From contig CAMRHE010000054.1 of assembly GCA_947044405.1 (NCBI GenBank), positions 7,269,501-7,333,500 on the forward strand: 64,000 nucleotides of DNA. Reading direction: 5' to 3'. Both the position numbers and the translations under genes were made by a program. A model generated the notes under the pieces. The model saw only the letters and a program-made list of their open reading frames with translations. It made no database searches and was not told the origin of the DNA. The DNA comes from Leptodactylus fallax. Taxonomy: Eukaryota > Chordata > Amphibia > Anura > Leptodactylidae. Of the stretch, positions 46,355-58,540 are shown piece by piece; within the stretch, counting starts at the first letter, position 1; each line of letters begins with the position of its first letter.

Positions 46355-47908
46355 CAGTGGGGAAAAAAAAGTATTTAGTCAGCCACCAATTGTGTAAGTT
46401 CTCCCACTTAAAAAGATGAGTGAGGCCTGTAATTGATATCATAGGTAGACCTCAACTATGAGGGACAAAATGAGAAAACAAATCCAGAAAATCACATTGT
46501 CTGATTTTTAAGAATTTATTTGCAAATTATGGTGGAAAATAAGTATTTGGTCAATGACAAAAGTTCATCTCAATACTTTGTTATATATCTTTTGTTGGCA
46601 ATGACAGAGGTCAAACGTTTTCTGTAAGTCTTCACAAGGTTGGCACACACTGTTGCTGGTATGTTGGCCCATTTCTCCATGCAGATCTCCTCTAGAGCAG
46701 TGATGTTTTGGGGCTGTCACTGGCCAACACGGACTTTCAACTCCCTCCAAAGGTTTTCTATGGGGTTGAGATCTGGAGACTGGCTAGGCCACTCCAGGAC
46801 CTTGAAATGCTTCTTACGAAGCCACTCCTTTGTTGCCCTGGCAGTGTGCTTGGGATTATGCTGAAAGACCCAGCCACGTTTCATCTTCAACGCCCTTGCT
46901 GATGGAAGGAGGTTTGTACTCAAAATCTCATGATACATGGCCCCATTCATTCTTTCATGTACACGGATCAGTCATCCTGGTCCCTTTGCAGAGCAACAGC
47001 CCCAAAGCATGATGTTGCCATCCCCATGCTTCACAGTAGTTATGGTGTTCTTTGGATGCAACTCAGCATTCACTCTCCTCCAAACACGACGAGTTGTGTT
47101 TCTACCAAACAGTTATATTTTGGTTTCATTTGACCATATGACATTCTCAAAATACTCTTCTGGAACATCCAAATGCTCTCTAGCAAACTTCAGATGGGCC
47201 CGGATATGTACTGGCTTAAGCAGGGGGACACGTCTGGCACTGCAGGATCTGAGTCCCTGGCGCCGTAGTGTGTTACTGATGGTAGCCTTTGTTACGTTAG
47301 TCCCAGCTTTCTGCAGTTCATTCACTAGGTCCCCCCGTGTGGTTCTGGGATTTTTGCTCACCGTTCCTGTGATCATTTTGACCCCACCGGATGAGATCTT
47401 GCGTGGAGCCCCTGATCGAGGGGGCTCTCGTATGATTAGTGGTCTTGTATGTCTTCCATTTTCTAATTATTGCTCCCACAGTTGATTTCTTCACACCAAG
47501 CTGTATTCCTATTGCAGATTCAGTCTTCCTAGCCTGGTGCAGGTCTACAATTTTGTTTCTGGTGTCCTTCCACAGCTCTTTGGTCTTCACCATAGTGGAG
47601 TTTGGAGTGTGACTGTTTGAGGTCGTAGACAGGTGTCTTTTATACTGATAACAATTTCAAACAGGTGACATTACTACAGGTAATGAGTGGAGGACAGAGG
47701 AGCCTCTTAAAGAAGAAGTTACAGGTCTGTGAGAGCCAGAAATCTTGCTTGTTTGTAGGTGACCAAATACTTATTTTCCACCATAATTTGCAAATAAATT
47801 CTTAAAAAATCAGACAATGTGATTTTCTGGATTTGTTTTCTCATTTTGTCTCTCATAGTTGAGGTCTTGCACAATTGGTGGTTGATTAAATACTTATTTT
47901 CCCCACTG
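46355..47908 (-). mobile_element. full-length Tc1-like DNA transposon, copy E (same family as copy C)
   Basis: CAGTGGGGAAAAAAAAGTAT ... ATTTTCCCCACTG with TA on both sides (46353-46354 and 47909-47910). It is the inverted counterpart of 4962-6561, with matching terminal repeats and transposase. It is 46 bp shorter through small deletions. Confidence 0.95.
46565..47593 (-). pseudogene. Tc1-like transposase, copy E, catalytic residues lost
   Basis: From ATG at 47593: [20 protein letters not shown], then a frameshift near 47430. The second frame (47376-47113) ends WSNETKI and a stop: the first catalytic Asp of WSDET has become Asn. The third frame (46950-46717) reads [18 protein letters not shown], where two codons including the second catalytic Asp of DNDPKH are missing. 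[14 protein letters not shown] with the Glu is intact. The C-terminus to about 46565 is readable. Clearly inactive. Confidence 0.92.
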
Positions 47909-47910
47909 TA

Positions 47911-48650
47911 CATATATATAAATATATACACTGACAGGGTATAATAAATATATACAGGGACATAACTAGCAAAGACTGGGTCCCATAGCATACTTTTGTC
48001 TTGGGTCCTCCCATGGCATAGCGCCCCCTTTCCTGGCCTCCACACAGAATAACGCCCTCCACACTATAATGTCCCACAGTGGCCCCTCCATACAGTATAA
48101 TTTGCCATAGCGGCCCCTTTACAAGGTATAATGTCTAAGAGTGGCCCCTTCACACAGTATAATGTCCCATAGTGGCCCCAGGGTCGTCCTTGCAAATATT
48201 GGAATAATTTCAGGTTCGGCAGAACCCTACATTTTTGGAGTTCACGACCCACAAACTATTACTATACTCGGGGGGGGGGGGGTCTTTTCAGACCCCCGAG
48301 TATAATGATTGGAGGCCTAGGGGAGATGACAAACATACAAAAACATGTTACTTACCTCTCCCGAGCTCCAGCATCTCTCCCTGCTCAGTCTTCATCTCTC
48401 TTTGATGACATTAGCGACGTGGGTTACTCTGGCATCATTATGTGTCACGACACCGGCCTTACCCACGTGAGGTCATTGAAGAGGGCCGAAGATAGTACGG
48501 AGTCGCATCAGAGCGCAGCAGAGGTAAGAAACACTGTTTATTATGTTCGCTTACCTCCCCTGGACCTCCGATCATCAAACTTCAGGCTCTGAGACCCCAG
48601 AGTATGTTAATAGCAGTTTTGGTTCTGACCTATTTGGTCTGAACTAAACT
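47911..48650. other. worn hAT-like MITE remains and short 31-bp-type repeats
   Basis: 47935-48180 begins CAGGGACATAACTAGC and contains inverted units of the 31-bp minisatellite seen at 16177 (CCATAGTGGCCCC, CAGTATAATGTCC). 48265-48305 is a G13-containing hairpin (GGGTCTTTTCAGACCC). Exact ends are not clear. Confidence 0.45.
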
Positions 48651-48659
48651 GCCTGGTGC

Positions 48660-49539
48660 AGGGCTGTTTTAACACATTAGTGAGCCCTGTGCAAAAGTTT
48701 CATAAGTGGGCCCACCCATCACCCCCACTTAGAAATACTTGACCTGCACAAATTATAATGACCCCTCAATATCCCCCACATAGTATAATGCCCCTTAGTG
48801 GCAATGCCTCCCTAGTGGCCCCATATAATATAATGCCCCTCATAATGTCCCCTTCCAGGTTGCTCCCACATTTTCATGTCCCCCTCCAGGTTACCCCCCA
48901 GATTCATGTCCTCCCACTCCCTGGCTGCCCCCACAGTATCATGTGCCCCCCCCCCAAGTTGCCCCCACACTGACATGTCCCCTTCAGGTTGCCCTCACAG
49001 TATCATGTCCCCCCATCCCCCAGGTTGCTCCCCACAGTTTCATGTCCCCCTGAGGTTTCCCCCCATAGTGTCATCTCCCCCCCAGTTGCTCCCACAGGTT
49101 CCCCCCCCCCAGTTTCATGCCCCCATCAAGTTGCTCTCTCAGTGTCATGTTCCCCCCACATTTTCGTGTCCTCCCATCCCTCAGGTTGCCCCCACAGTAT
49201 CATGTTCCCCCACCCCTCATGTTGCCTCCACAGTATCATGTCCCCAACTACATATATCAAAGAAAAAAAAACAAACCTTAATACTCACCTTTCCCCGTTC
49301 CCTCCTCTCTCTGGTCCCGGAGTCTTTAAGGAGTAACAGTCGCAATGTAAGTGACGTCACTACATTGCGCCTCCTGCTCCCTGGACACCTGGAGCAAAGA
49401 CAGCGGCCGGGTGGTGAAGCAGGGAGCGGACAGCTGTCTTTGCGCCGGGTGGTGAAGCAGTCAGCAGCCCAGTGGGCCCCCTCAGGAGCTTGGGGCCCCG
49501 GCACTTTCCCGGGTAAGCCGAGTGCTGATGCCGGTCCTG
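48660..49539. mobile_element. probable hAT-type MITE, C-rich
   Basis: AGGGCTGTTTTAACAC at the left and GATGCCGGTCCTG at the right, flanked by CCTGGTGC (48652-48659) and TCTGGTGC (49540-49547). The interior is a degenerate C-rich repeat (CAGGTTGCCCCCACAGTATC-like). The 227-codon ORF across it is proline/serine low complexity. Confidence 0.55.
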
Positions 49540-49569
49540 TCTGGTGCATTCCGTATTAGTGTCCAGCAA

Positions 49570-51478
49570 TAGTCAACTAGCATTGATGGATTCCAGTAGC
49601 CTTGATAATGCTTCCATCATGGCAATATCTTGGTGAACCCATTCGCCATTTTTGTCACTGACTGCACCAAGATTTTCAGGGAAAAAAATCCAAATGAATA
49701 TGCAGAAAATGAATTTTCAATGACATGTTGCAATTCATCGCTTTGTAAGCTTCAAGAAGTTTGTCAACCAATTTGATGTAGTTTGGTGCTCAATATTTGC
49801 CAAGGAAATTCTCTGAAACATCCTTGAAAGATTTCCAAGCAATTTTCTCAGGCCCCACCAGCTCTTCGAAGTGCTTGTCATTCATGATGTATTGGATTTG
49901 TGGACCAACAAAAATGCCTTCCTTAATCTTGGCATCGGTTATTCCTGGGAACATTTGTCTCAAATAATGAAAACCTTCTGCTTCCTTGTTCATTGCCTTC
50001 ACAAAAATTTTCACCAGCCTGAGTTTTATATGAAGTGGAGGCAGAAATATCATTGCTGGGTCCACAAGTGCTTTTATATGCAACATTTTTCTGCCTAGGA
50101 TTCAACTGGTTACCGATTGGCTACTTCCTTCTACTGTAATGTGAGTTCTTGGTATATCCAAGCTGCAATCCAAGCAGCGTTGCCACTACTTTTAAATCTC
50201 CACAGATGTTCCAGTTGAAGTTGCTGTACTTGATGTGTTTCAACAACAGTTCCTTATTCTCGTATGTTTCTTTCATGTGTGCAATATAGCCAACAGGTAT
50301 TGAAGGATTAACATTACCATTGTGTAACAAGGCAGCCTTGAGACTTAACACTGATGAGTCAATAAAGAGACGCCACTGTTTCGGCTCATGCACACAACCC
50401 AAAGCTGTGAACAACCCATCAATGTATGTGCAGAAACACAAGTTGTCAACCTGTTAAAAAAAACTGTGTTTAGTCATCTTGGCAGCATCAAAAGACAGAA
50501 ACTTTTGTACCAGGTGACAGCAAATGCCATCCTTGAAGTCTTAAAGCCAGTAACTCTGCATTTGCTTTTGACAAACGTAAGTCCCAGACCAAGTTCTGGC
50601 TGTGTTATAAGATGACTAGAGATGAGCGAATCGATTCTGCAGAAGTGGAATTCGATCCGAATTTCAGGAAATTTTTGAATCTCCATGATTTCGGATTTCC
50701 TGATGCTTTCTGGTAACGAATATTTAGTAAGGACCTTTGTGACATCAGACGGTCACAAGATATTCTCTAGTGATGTGATTGGGTAGGTGTGTCTTTGCTA
50801 GCAGATCCTTCCACATGAATAAAAATTGTCCATGCTGAATAGAGAGAGAGAGACATGACCACGGCATCCAAGGGCTTCCGCTATTTTGCCGCCTACCCCG
50901 GCTCTCTGTAGCCCAGAAATAGCTGTTTATTCGCCGCAAAGTAATTCGGATCAAATCGAATTTTTTTGGTACTTCGAATCAAACTGTCAAATTGAACTTT
51001 TGAGAAATTCGCTCATCTCTAAAGATGACCAGACATACATGGCTGAAAGTGTGAATCAGCGTAGTTCCCCATCTCTGACCTATGGACTGTAACACCTTCA
51101 TCAGCTGCCTCCTCTAGGTTCCATGTCTCTGGTGGCTTTAGTATTGGAAGAGTGTCATCATGTGGCACTGGTCTCATATCTGAAGGCAGATTGGGATATT
51201 CAATGTATTTTTTATTCTTAGCAGAGAAACCAGAGACATTGGTTAGATAAAAGTAACAGTCGGTTACATGATCCTTCGGTTCCCGCCATATCACTGGGAC
51301 GGCAAACAGCATTGACTTGTAAGAACCTCTCAGCCAACCTCTAAGATCAACAACACATCTTGCACAACAGATGTTAGGAGCTTAAGATTTGTCTAGATCA
51401 CCAATCTTGCATCCAAAGTACAACTCATAGGCTTTCATGATAAGAGATGGTCATTGTGCGTCTTTGAGGCTTAAGCAT
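49570..51478 (-). pseudogene. dispersed protein family of unknown function, interrupted and decayed
   Basis: Reading high to low: KAYELYFGCKIGDLDKS, a stop, CCARCVVDLRGWLRGSYKSM and FAVPVIWREPKDHVTDCYFY (51470-51230); YPNLPSDMRPVPHDDTLPI (51180). An inserted hAT MITE comes next. Then YIDGLFTALGC, EPKQWRLFIDSSVLSLKAAL, LHNGNVNPSIPVGY (50420-50280) and WNICGDLKVVATLLGLQLGY (50190); then LVDPAMIFLPPLHIKLRLVK, FVGPQIQYIMND (50080-49850); then NMSLKIHFLHIHLDFF and EWVHQDIAMM (49720-49620). I know this text as a recurrent, uncharacterised protein repeated in fish, amphibian and arthropod genomes, probably borne by a transposon, but no catalytic motif is obvious. Several stops and frameshifts are present. 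Confidence 0.6.
50617..51021. mobile_element. hAT-type MITE inside the unknown pseudogene
   Basis: TAGAGATGAGCGAAT ... ATTCGCTCATCTCTA, with perfect 8-bp duplications AAGATGAC at 50609-50616 and 51022-51029. The interior also folds (GAATTCGATCCGAAT / ATTCGGATCAAATCGAATT). Confidence 0.93.
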
Positions 51479-51479
51479 G

Positions 51480-51532
51480 TAATAATAATAATAATAATAG
51501 TCCTTTAATAGTCCCACAATGGGGAAATTCAG
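51480..51532 (-). mobile_element. L2 3' tail fragment, 5'-truncated
   Basis: On the - strand, CTGAATTTCCCCATTGTGGG plus ACTATTAAAGGACTATTATT and an ATT tail (51480-51500). Same ending as the L2 at 53.5-56.8 kb. Confidence 0.85.
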
Positions 51533-51588
51533 TAATATTGAATTAAGTAAATATTAATATTCATTAAGTAATATAAGTAAACTTAATA

Positions 51589-51965
51589 TTCATGCCAGCT
51601 TCATGTCACACTATGTATGAACTGTGAGGGTCACAAATCACCTCCTGATAGCAAACAGATAACAGATGCCTCTGTTACGCACCACAACTTTCCAGATTGT
51701 TTTTTGACCTGTTGTAAATAACTTCTCTACTTAGATTGCATTTTGTTTTGGTTTTTTTTAAGGACTCTAAAATCCTTTGAAGATCATGTGTATAGAGTAT
51801 AAATAATCTGTGAATTTTCAGTTCTTGTATAACACCATGTCTGAAGAATAGAGCTAGTACTCTTGAAAGCTTACTTATCAAATATACTCAGCCTCTAAAA
51901 GGTATCGCCTGATTTCTTCACTCTTCCACTACTTTCAATGGCTAACACGGTACAACATTATACTA
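51589..51965 (+). mobile_element. PLE 3'-terminal fragment
   Basis: CATGCCAGCTTCATGTCACA through CAAATATACTCAGCCTCTAA to ACACGGTACAACATTATACT matches 18350-18650 plus 19258 onward. It preserves the site uninterrupted by the TTAA palindrome. The hammerhead-like core is mutated (CTGAAGA). Confidence 0.85.
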
Positions 51966-53469
51966 CTGACACTGACGAGACATTTTAGCTATATCAGATT
52001 GTACTGGAGTAGTTTATAGTTGCTTAGACTTGAAATAACTTGCAGAATCTTTGCAAGCAAATATTACAGCCTCAGCAGGCAGCGACCAGACATGTGTAGG
52101 TGTTCCTAGTTTGTAACAATTCCACTGAAGTTTTGCAACTTCAGTGAAATGCAAGGAATTCCTGCCTTTGCTTGCCTATAAATTACATAACAGCACAGAA
52201 CATATATTATGGATAATAGTTGAACAGCCTGAAAATATGAAAAAAATTGCTAAAACAGAAAATTTCTGAAAAATGGTACGTAACAGGAAAATTTCGAGGT
52301 GATTTTCATGATCAACAGCTCAAATTGCATAAGAAACACTCAAGTGTTCAGGAAGCAAAATCTTCGTTGTCCAGTGTAATTAATAATAATATGTGTGTGC
52401 ACATTTGACTCTACAAACCTGAACATATACATTGCGTTCAGTCAGCCTGACAGATTTTTAGAGACATGGATAGAGGCTGTGACATCAGCAGCTGACTGTA
52501 AAACAGTGGAGAGATTTTGTGCTATTTATTTTTATATTTTTTGGAGGTGGGTCATCACTTCAGTTTTTTGCCTCATTGCACCAGAAAGGCTTAGGATGCC
52601 TGTACATCTACCGCTACTGTGCAGTGAGACCAGGAAATACTCCATAGCCCCATGTATGGGCACCACTGTAATTTTAATTTTTAAACATGTATATTTTCTT
52701 AAAGGTTGTTTCCAGCTCCAGTTTTCATACTGATGACCTATTCACAGTATTCAGGATTCATCAGTATATGATCTATAGAGTCCGACACTGAAACCCGTAC
52801 AGATCAGACTAGATTCACACCTGCGCCTGCTATCCGTTCGGGGATGTCGTCCCCGAATCCGCTTGAAAAATGCGGAGAGAAAAGTCCCGAAAGCAGGAAT
52901 TCTCTCCATGTTTTTGGGGCAGAAAACGAGTAACCGCTTTTAGGCAGATTAGGTTTCCGTTTCTCAGCTCCCCAAGCGGACCTGAGGAACGGAAAGCCAA
53001 ACGCTAGTGTGAACATAGCGTCAGCTACTCTGACAGCTGCATGCTGGTGCAGTGGACGGGGGAGCACCCGCAGTCTGCTCCTATTCAGGTAATAGGAATG
53101 GCACTGCAATTCCCTGGAACCACCACTATGAGGTGGACGGAGCTGCAGTGCTACTCCTGTTACTTGGGTAGGAACCGCTTGGTTTTCCCACAAGCGTTTT
53201 TCTAAATCGCAGCATGTCAATTATACCTACGTAAATGCTGGTGTTTTCTGTATAGGTATAATAGAAGCAGAAAGTCTGCAGAGGAGAACTCTGCGAACTT
53301 TCTATGAAAAACGCTATGGAAAAAAACGCAATGTGTTTCCGCAACGTTTTTCGGCTGTGACTCGCTACGTAGGGCCTTAGCCTTAAAAACATTGTGAAAA
53401 GACACAACACGTTTTTCCTGCAGGGTTTTATTTTGGTGTATTTCTGCAACGTGGCTTCGCCTTAATATG
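51966..53469. other. intergenic with one foldback MITE and a worn repeat
   Basis: 52806-53028 is a TTCACACCTGCG ... CTAGTGTGAACATAGCG foldback. 53170-53465 is related to the repeat at 43798-44393. 51966-52800 shows nothing recognised. Confidence 0.5.
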
Positions 53470-53678
53470 TTTTTTTTTTTTTTTTTCCAAGATAGCGCCA
53501 CTGGAGTGGCTGCCAGCTACAGCAGCTCTGAGACTCTCTATCTTATTTTTCTTTCTATGACTCGTTTTGTACCTCTCTACTTAAGGACTTTGCACTATGA
53601 AGAAACACACACAAAGACTTGGACCCTTGTGATACTTTTTTTTTTGTTTTTTTATCTGTCTTTTTGTTCTGCTTGAAA

Positions 53679-56592
53679 ATGGGATCTTTTGTGTATGCAG
53701 ACAATTCCTTTGTCTATACAAGAGAGGAAATTCTGCAGCTCAGAGACACAGCAGGACGGCATACCATCTGGTCACACATCCCCCGTGAGATTTGGAGAAA
53801 GAAAAAGCGGGTGAGGGGATGCAGAGCAGGAACTCTTCAGAGGATTAAAAAGAGGCGTTACCCACCAGCTGTTCCCTCCATCATCATGGGCAATGTGAGA
53901 TCTCTTGCAAACAAGATGGATGAACTAACAGCGCTCACCAGGCATCATCAGGAGTTTCGGGCGTGCAACATGATGCTACTTACAGAGACTTGGCTCACTG
54001 AAGTTACTCCTGACCCTCTGGTCTCCTTGGATGGTTTTAAACTCCTTCGGGCAGACAGGACAAGGGAGAGCGGTAAAAGGAATGGAGGAGGGCTGGCAAT
54101 GTTTGTGAATAATAGATGGTGTAATCCTAGGCACATTGTGATTAAGGAGCAAACTTGCTGTAAGGACATTGAACTATTAGCTGTGAGCATGAGACCTTTC
54201 TACCTACCAAGGGAACTATCACATGTCATCGTGATAGCTGCATATGTCCCCCCCTCTGCGAAAGCTGACACTGCCTGCGAGGTCCTACAAGCCACGCTGA
54301 GCCAGTTACAGTTAAAACATCCCCAGGCCCTCTTTCTTCTGTCGGGTGATTTCAACCATGCCTCTCCATCATCCACACTGCCCAGTTTCACACAGTATGT
54401 AACCTGCCACACAAGAGACAACAAAACACTGGACTTGTTCTTTGCCAACGTGAGGGAGGCATATAACTCATCAGCCCTAACGCCCCTGGGGAGATCGGAT
54501 CACAACCTAGTACATCTCCAACCTGTGTACAAGTCACTTGTACGTAGAGAACCAGCTGTCACCCGCACAGTGAGGATATGGTCAGAGGAGAGTGATGAGG
54601 CTCTGAGGGATTGTTTTGACACAACCGCATGGGAAGTGCTGCAGGATTCTTATGGAGAAGATATAGAAGGACTCACACACTGCATAACAGACTACATTAA
54701 TTTTTGTGTGGACAACACAGTACCCACAAAAGTGGTGAGGTGCTTCTCCAATAACAAACCATGGATTAACTCTGATATAAAAACACTACTTAAGGAGAAA
54801 AAGATGGCATTCAGGACAAGAGATAAGGAGGGGTTGGGGGAAGTACAAAAGGAGCTGAGGCATCAAATCAGGCAGGGAAAAGCCAGTTAGAAAGAAAAAA
54901 TGGAAAAGCAAATGGAAAGAAAAGACATAAGGGGGGGTCTGGGAGGGGCTTAAGTCAATTTCGGGTCATAAACAGTCTGTCTGCCAGATTGAGGCAGATG
55001 TTAATTGGCTTAATGAACTAAACCTATTCTTCAACAGATTTGATCACACACCAGCTCCTCCCACCCCAGTATGTCCTTCAGCTTCCCCCACCACAATGAC
55101 TTCTCCCCATGCGGCCACTTCCCAACAGACCAGTAAATCCAGAAATCCGTCTTTATCTGGCCACAGTCTGACCTTCACACGGGCCCAGGTGAGGAAGGAG
55201 ATGAAAAAGATCAAGGCGAGGAAAGCCGCAGGGCCAGACGACATCAGTGCAAGGCTAATTAAGACTTGCGGGGACCAGCTGTGTGGTATAATTACATATA
55301 TGTATAATATGAGCCTGAGGCAGGAAATAGTCCCTGAATTATGGAAATCTTCTTGTGTGGTACCAGTTCCAAAGAAACCCCACCCTATGGACCTCAACGA
55401 CTACAGACCTGTAGCACTGACATCCCACCTGATGAAGATCTTGGAGAGATTGGTTCTCACACATCTCTGCCCTCTAGTGAGCCCCGCTATGGACCCCCTC
55501 CAGTTTGCTTATCGGCCGGGCATTGGGGTAGATGATGCCATCATCCATCTTCTGCACAGGGCTCTGTCTCACCTGGAGAAACCAGGGAACACAGTGAGAA
55601 TAATGTTCTTTGACTTCTCCAGTGCTTTTAACACCATACAGCCCAGGTTATTGAGGGACAAGCTGGGCCTTGCTGGAGTGGACCACCACCTCTCCAACTG
55701 GATCCTAGACTACCTCACAAATCGACCTCAATACGTGAGAGCCCGAGACTGTGTGTCAGGTACCGTGATCTGTAATACGGGGGCACCTCAGGGTACGGTT
55801 CTCGCCCCTTTCCTCTTCACACTGTACACTGCAGATTTTAGGTGCAACTCATCCAGCTGCTACCTACAGAAGTATTCTGACGACTCTGCAATAGTGGGTC
55901 TCATCACAGATGATGATGACAGGGAGTACAGAGAACTGAACCAGGATTTTGTGGACTGGTGCCACCGGAACCACCTGAAGATTAACGCGGGGAAGACCAA
56001 GGAGATGGTGGTGGACTTCCGCAAAGGCAGATGCCCTCCAAAACCAGTGGACATCCTGGGGACGGGCATCGAGATTGTGAACACCTATAAGTACCTGGGT
56101 TTGCTCCTTAATAATAAGCTGGACTGGGCAGATCATATGGAGGCCCTGTACAGGAAGGGCCACAGCAGGCTCTACCTGCTTAGGAAACTGAGAGCCTTTG
56201 GAATCCGGGGGGCACTTCTTAGAACTTTCTTCAACTCGGTAGTGGCATCAGCCATCTTCTTTGGAGTGGCCTGCTGGGGGAGCAGTATATCAGCCAGGGA
56301 CAGAAATAAACTTGACAAGCTGATTAGAAGGGCCAGCTCTGTCCTGGGGAGCCCACTGGACCCAGTGCAGGTGGTGGGTGACAGAAGGATACTGTCCGTG
56401 GTGAGCTCCATGCAGAAGAAGAAGTCCCATCCCATGCATGAGACTGTGATCGCGCTGAGCAGTACTGTCAGTGACCGACTGCTCCACCCTAGGTGTGAGA
56501 AGGAGCGCTATCGGAAGTCTTTCCTCCCCACCGCAGTTAGGCTGTACAACCAACACCAACCTAAGCGGAGATCATTACACACAGAGAACTGA
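53679..56592 (+). pseudogene. L2 polyprotein (endonuclease and reverse transcriptase), two lesions
   Basis: ATG at 53679 (MGSFVYADNSF). The endonuclease has GNVRSLANKMDEL, LLTETWL, AAYVPPSA, SGDFNH and GRSDHNLVHL. A TAG at 54888-54890 stops the frame, and an extra G in the G7 run at 54931-54937 shifts it. The new frame is open to 56592: KAAGPDDISARLI, DLNDYRPVALTSHLMKILER, FFDFSSAFNTI (catalytic Asp), GAPQGTVLAPFLF, YSDDSAI (catalytic pair), KTKEMVVDFRK and a C-terminus typical of L2/CR1 elements (ERYRKSFLPTAVRLYNQ). All catalytic residues are present. Confidence 0.93.
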
Positions 56593-56640
56593 AATATCTC
56601 TCTGCCTGTTATATCCCCCCCCCCCCCCCCCCCTCTGCTA
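56590..56640. repeat. C-homopolymer run in L2 3' UTR
   Basis: An 18-base C run at about 56617-56634, just after the L2 stop codon. Confidence 0.9.
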
Positions 56641-56797
56641 CGTCCTATCTGTCTGTCTGCTATTAATGTAATACCTCTCACCTTGGAACATTCCTGTACA
56701 TGTTGTATTTGTATCTGCTTATCTTTGCTGCTGTAACACACTGAATTTCCCCATTGTGGGACTATTAAAGGACTACTATTATTATTATTATTATTAT

Positions 56798-57341
<544 letters not shown>

Positions 57342-57764
57342 TAACAGGAGGGTGCCCTGTAATCACCCCATGAGCTGGCATCACAGGGGCCGGCCAGGGT
57401 CTTCTTGCCGCAGGATACCAAGCGCTTTGTCCCGGGTCAGGATGGCAGCACACACAGCTGTGGGCACGGGCCAGTCTGTGCTGTACACTGCCATGTGGTA
57501 CTAAGATCTACATGTCCTTGAGGTGTCCTGCTCTCTCATCGGTTTCTTAGAAAGCTGGGTGACAACCCTTAGAGCCGTCAGCACAGCCCTCACAGGGATT
57601 GTCTCCTGAAACAGCAAATCGAGCTAGTGTACCTCAGTATGGGAGCAGGGCTAGGCAGAGCCTCCATTCAGAATCCTAGGAAAGTTGGGTAAACAATTGA
57701 TGGATCAATAAAATGTTCTATGTTATCATGAAAGGTCTGCAACGTTCTAATATACTTTGGCCCA

Positions 57765-58330
57765 GATTTACTATTGGAGTTATGACTAGACGCTGGTATA
57801 AATATGGCACATCTTTGGTGCTCTTTTGTCACAATGTGATGCATCTTGACACATCTGATGTGGGCCAAAAATCCACCAACATTAAAGAGGTTGTCCAGGC
57901 AAAATAAATATTTGTAAAATAGGCCGGGAGAGGTGAAAAAAATGTAAAAAATCCTACTCACCTGTCCTCAGTGCTCCGATGTCCTTTGCTGAGGCTGCTG
58001 ATTGGCCTCAACGGTCACGTGTGGCGGGGACTTCCAGCGGAAGACAACAATGGACCGGCAGGACTGGACAGCGCTGGGAGGCATCGGAGCACCGTGGAAA
58101 GGTGAGTAAGATTTATTTATTTATTTACCTCCCTCGGCCAATTTAAAATATAACATTTTTGCCTGGTTAAACCCCTTTAAGGCAACTCAATGGTGGTATA
58201 AGTGTAGACTATACACTTTAAAGATATGCCAGATTAATCATCTAGCATACGCCCCTATGATAAATCTGGCGTACTTTCAGGCTGCCTGTCTATGTTTGCA
58301 CTGTCTAACTATTAGTGAAATTGGGCCATT
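57765..58330. repeat. dispersed 'cagatttactaa' repeat, split by a MITE
   Basis: CCCAGATTTACTATTGGAGT to CCAAAAATCCACC, then resuming at GGCAACTCAATGGTGGTATA to TAGTGAAATTGGGCC. Same order as at 6990-7300. A T2-like MITE sits at the internal TTAA. Confidence 0.6.
57882..58180. mobile_element. T2-like foldback MITE nested in the dispersed repeat
   Basis: TTAAAGAGGTTGTCCAGGC ... GCCTGGTTAAACCCCTTTAA, with TTAA at both edges. The interior folds through CAGTGCTCCGATG / CATCGGAGCACCG. Confidence 0.85.
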
Positions 58331-58540
58331 GTGTTCAGTTGATCTTTGCTTGCTGTCAGTGAATAGGAATCTTGCTGTTTGCATCCAGAGCGGCCCAGAT
58401 AATGTCCAGCTACTCACATGCATGTCTCCTCAGGTTACAGCCCCACGTAGCGGCCACCAGAATACTAAACACCACATAGGCATGCAAATATGTGTGGCTT
58501 TTTAATATGACTGATAACAGCGGCACACTTTTCAGCATTA

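Larger units (their letters stand above)
53470..56797 (+). mobile_element. nearly full-length L2-clade LINE
   Basis: Starts in or just after a T-run with CCAAGATAGCGCCACTGGAG, contains endonuclease and reverse-transcriptase frames, and ends CTGAATTTCCCCATTGTGGG plus ACTATTAAAGGACTAC and (ATT)n at 56777-56797, the L2-type 3' end. Two further 3' tails of the family are at 51480-51532 and 62579-62642. It ends 419 bp before the BAG2 start codon, in the same orientation. A clean target duplication could not be fixed. Confidence 0.9.

Noticed and set aside
48876..49559. 227-codon + strand ORF rich in Pro, Ser and Cys
   Set aside because: It lies in a C-rich degenerate repeat within a probable hAT MITE, with no domain text and parallel ORFs in other frames.
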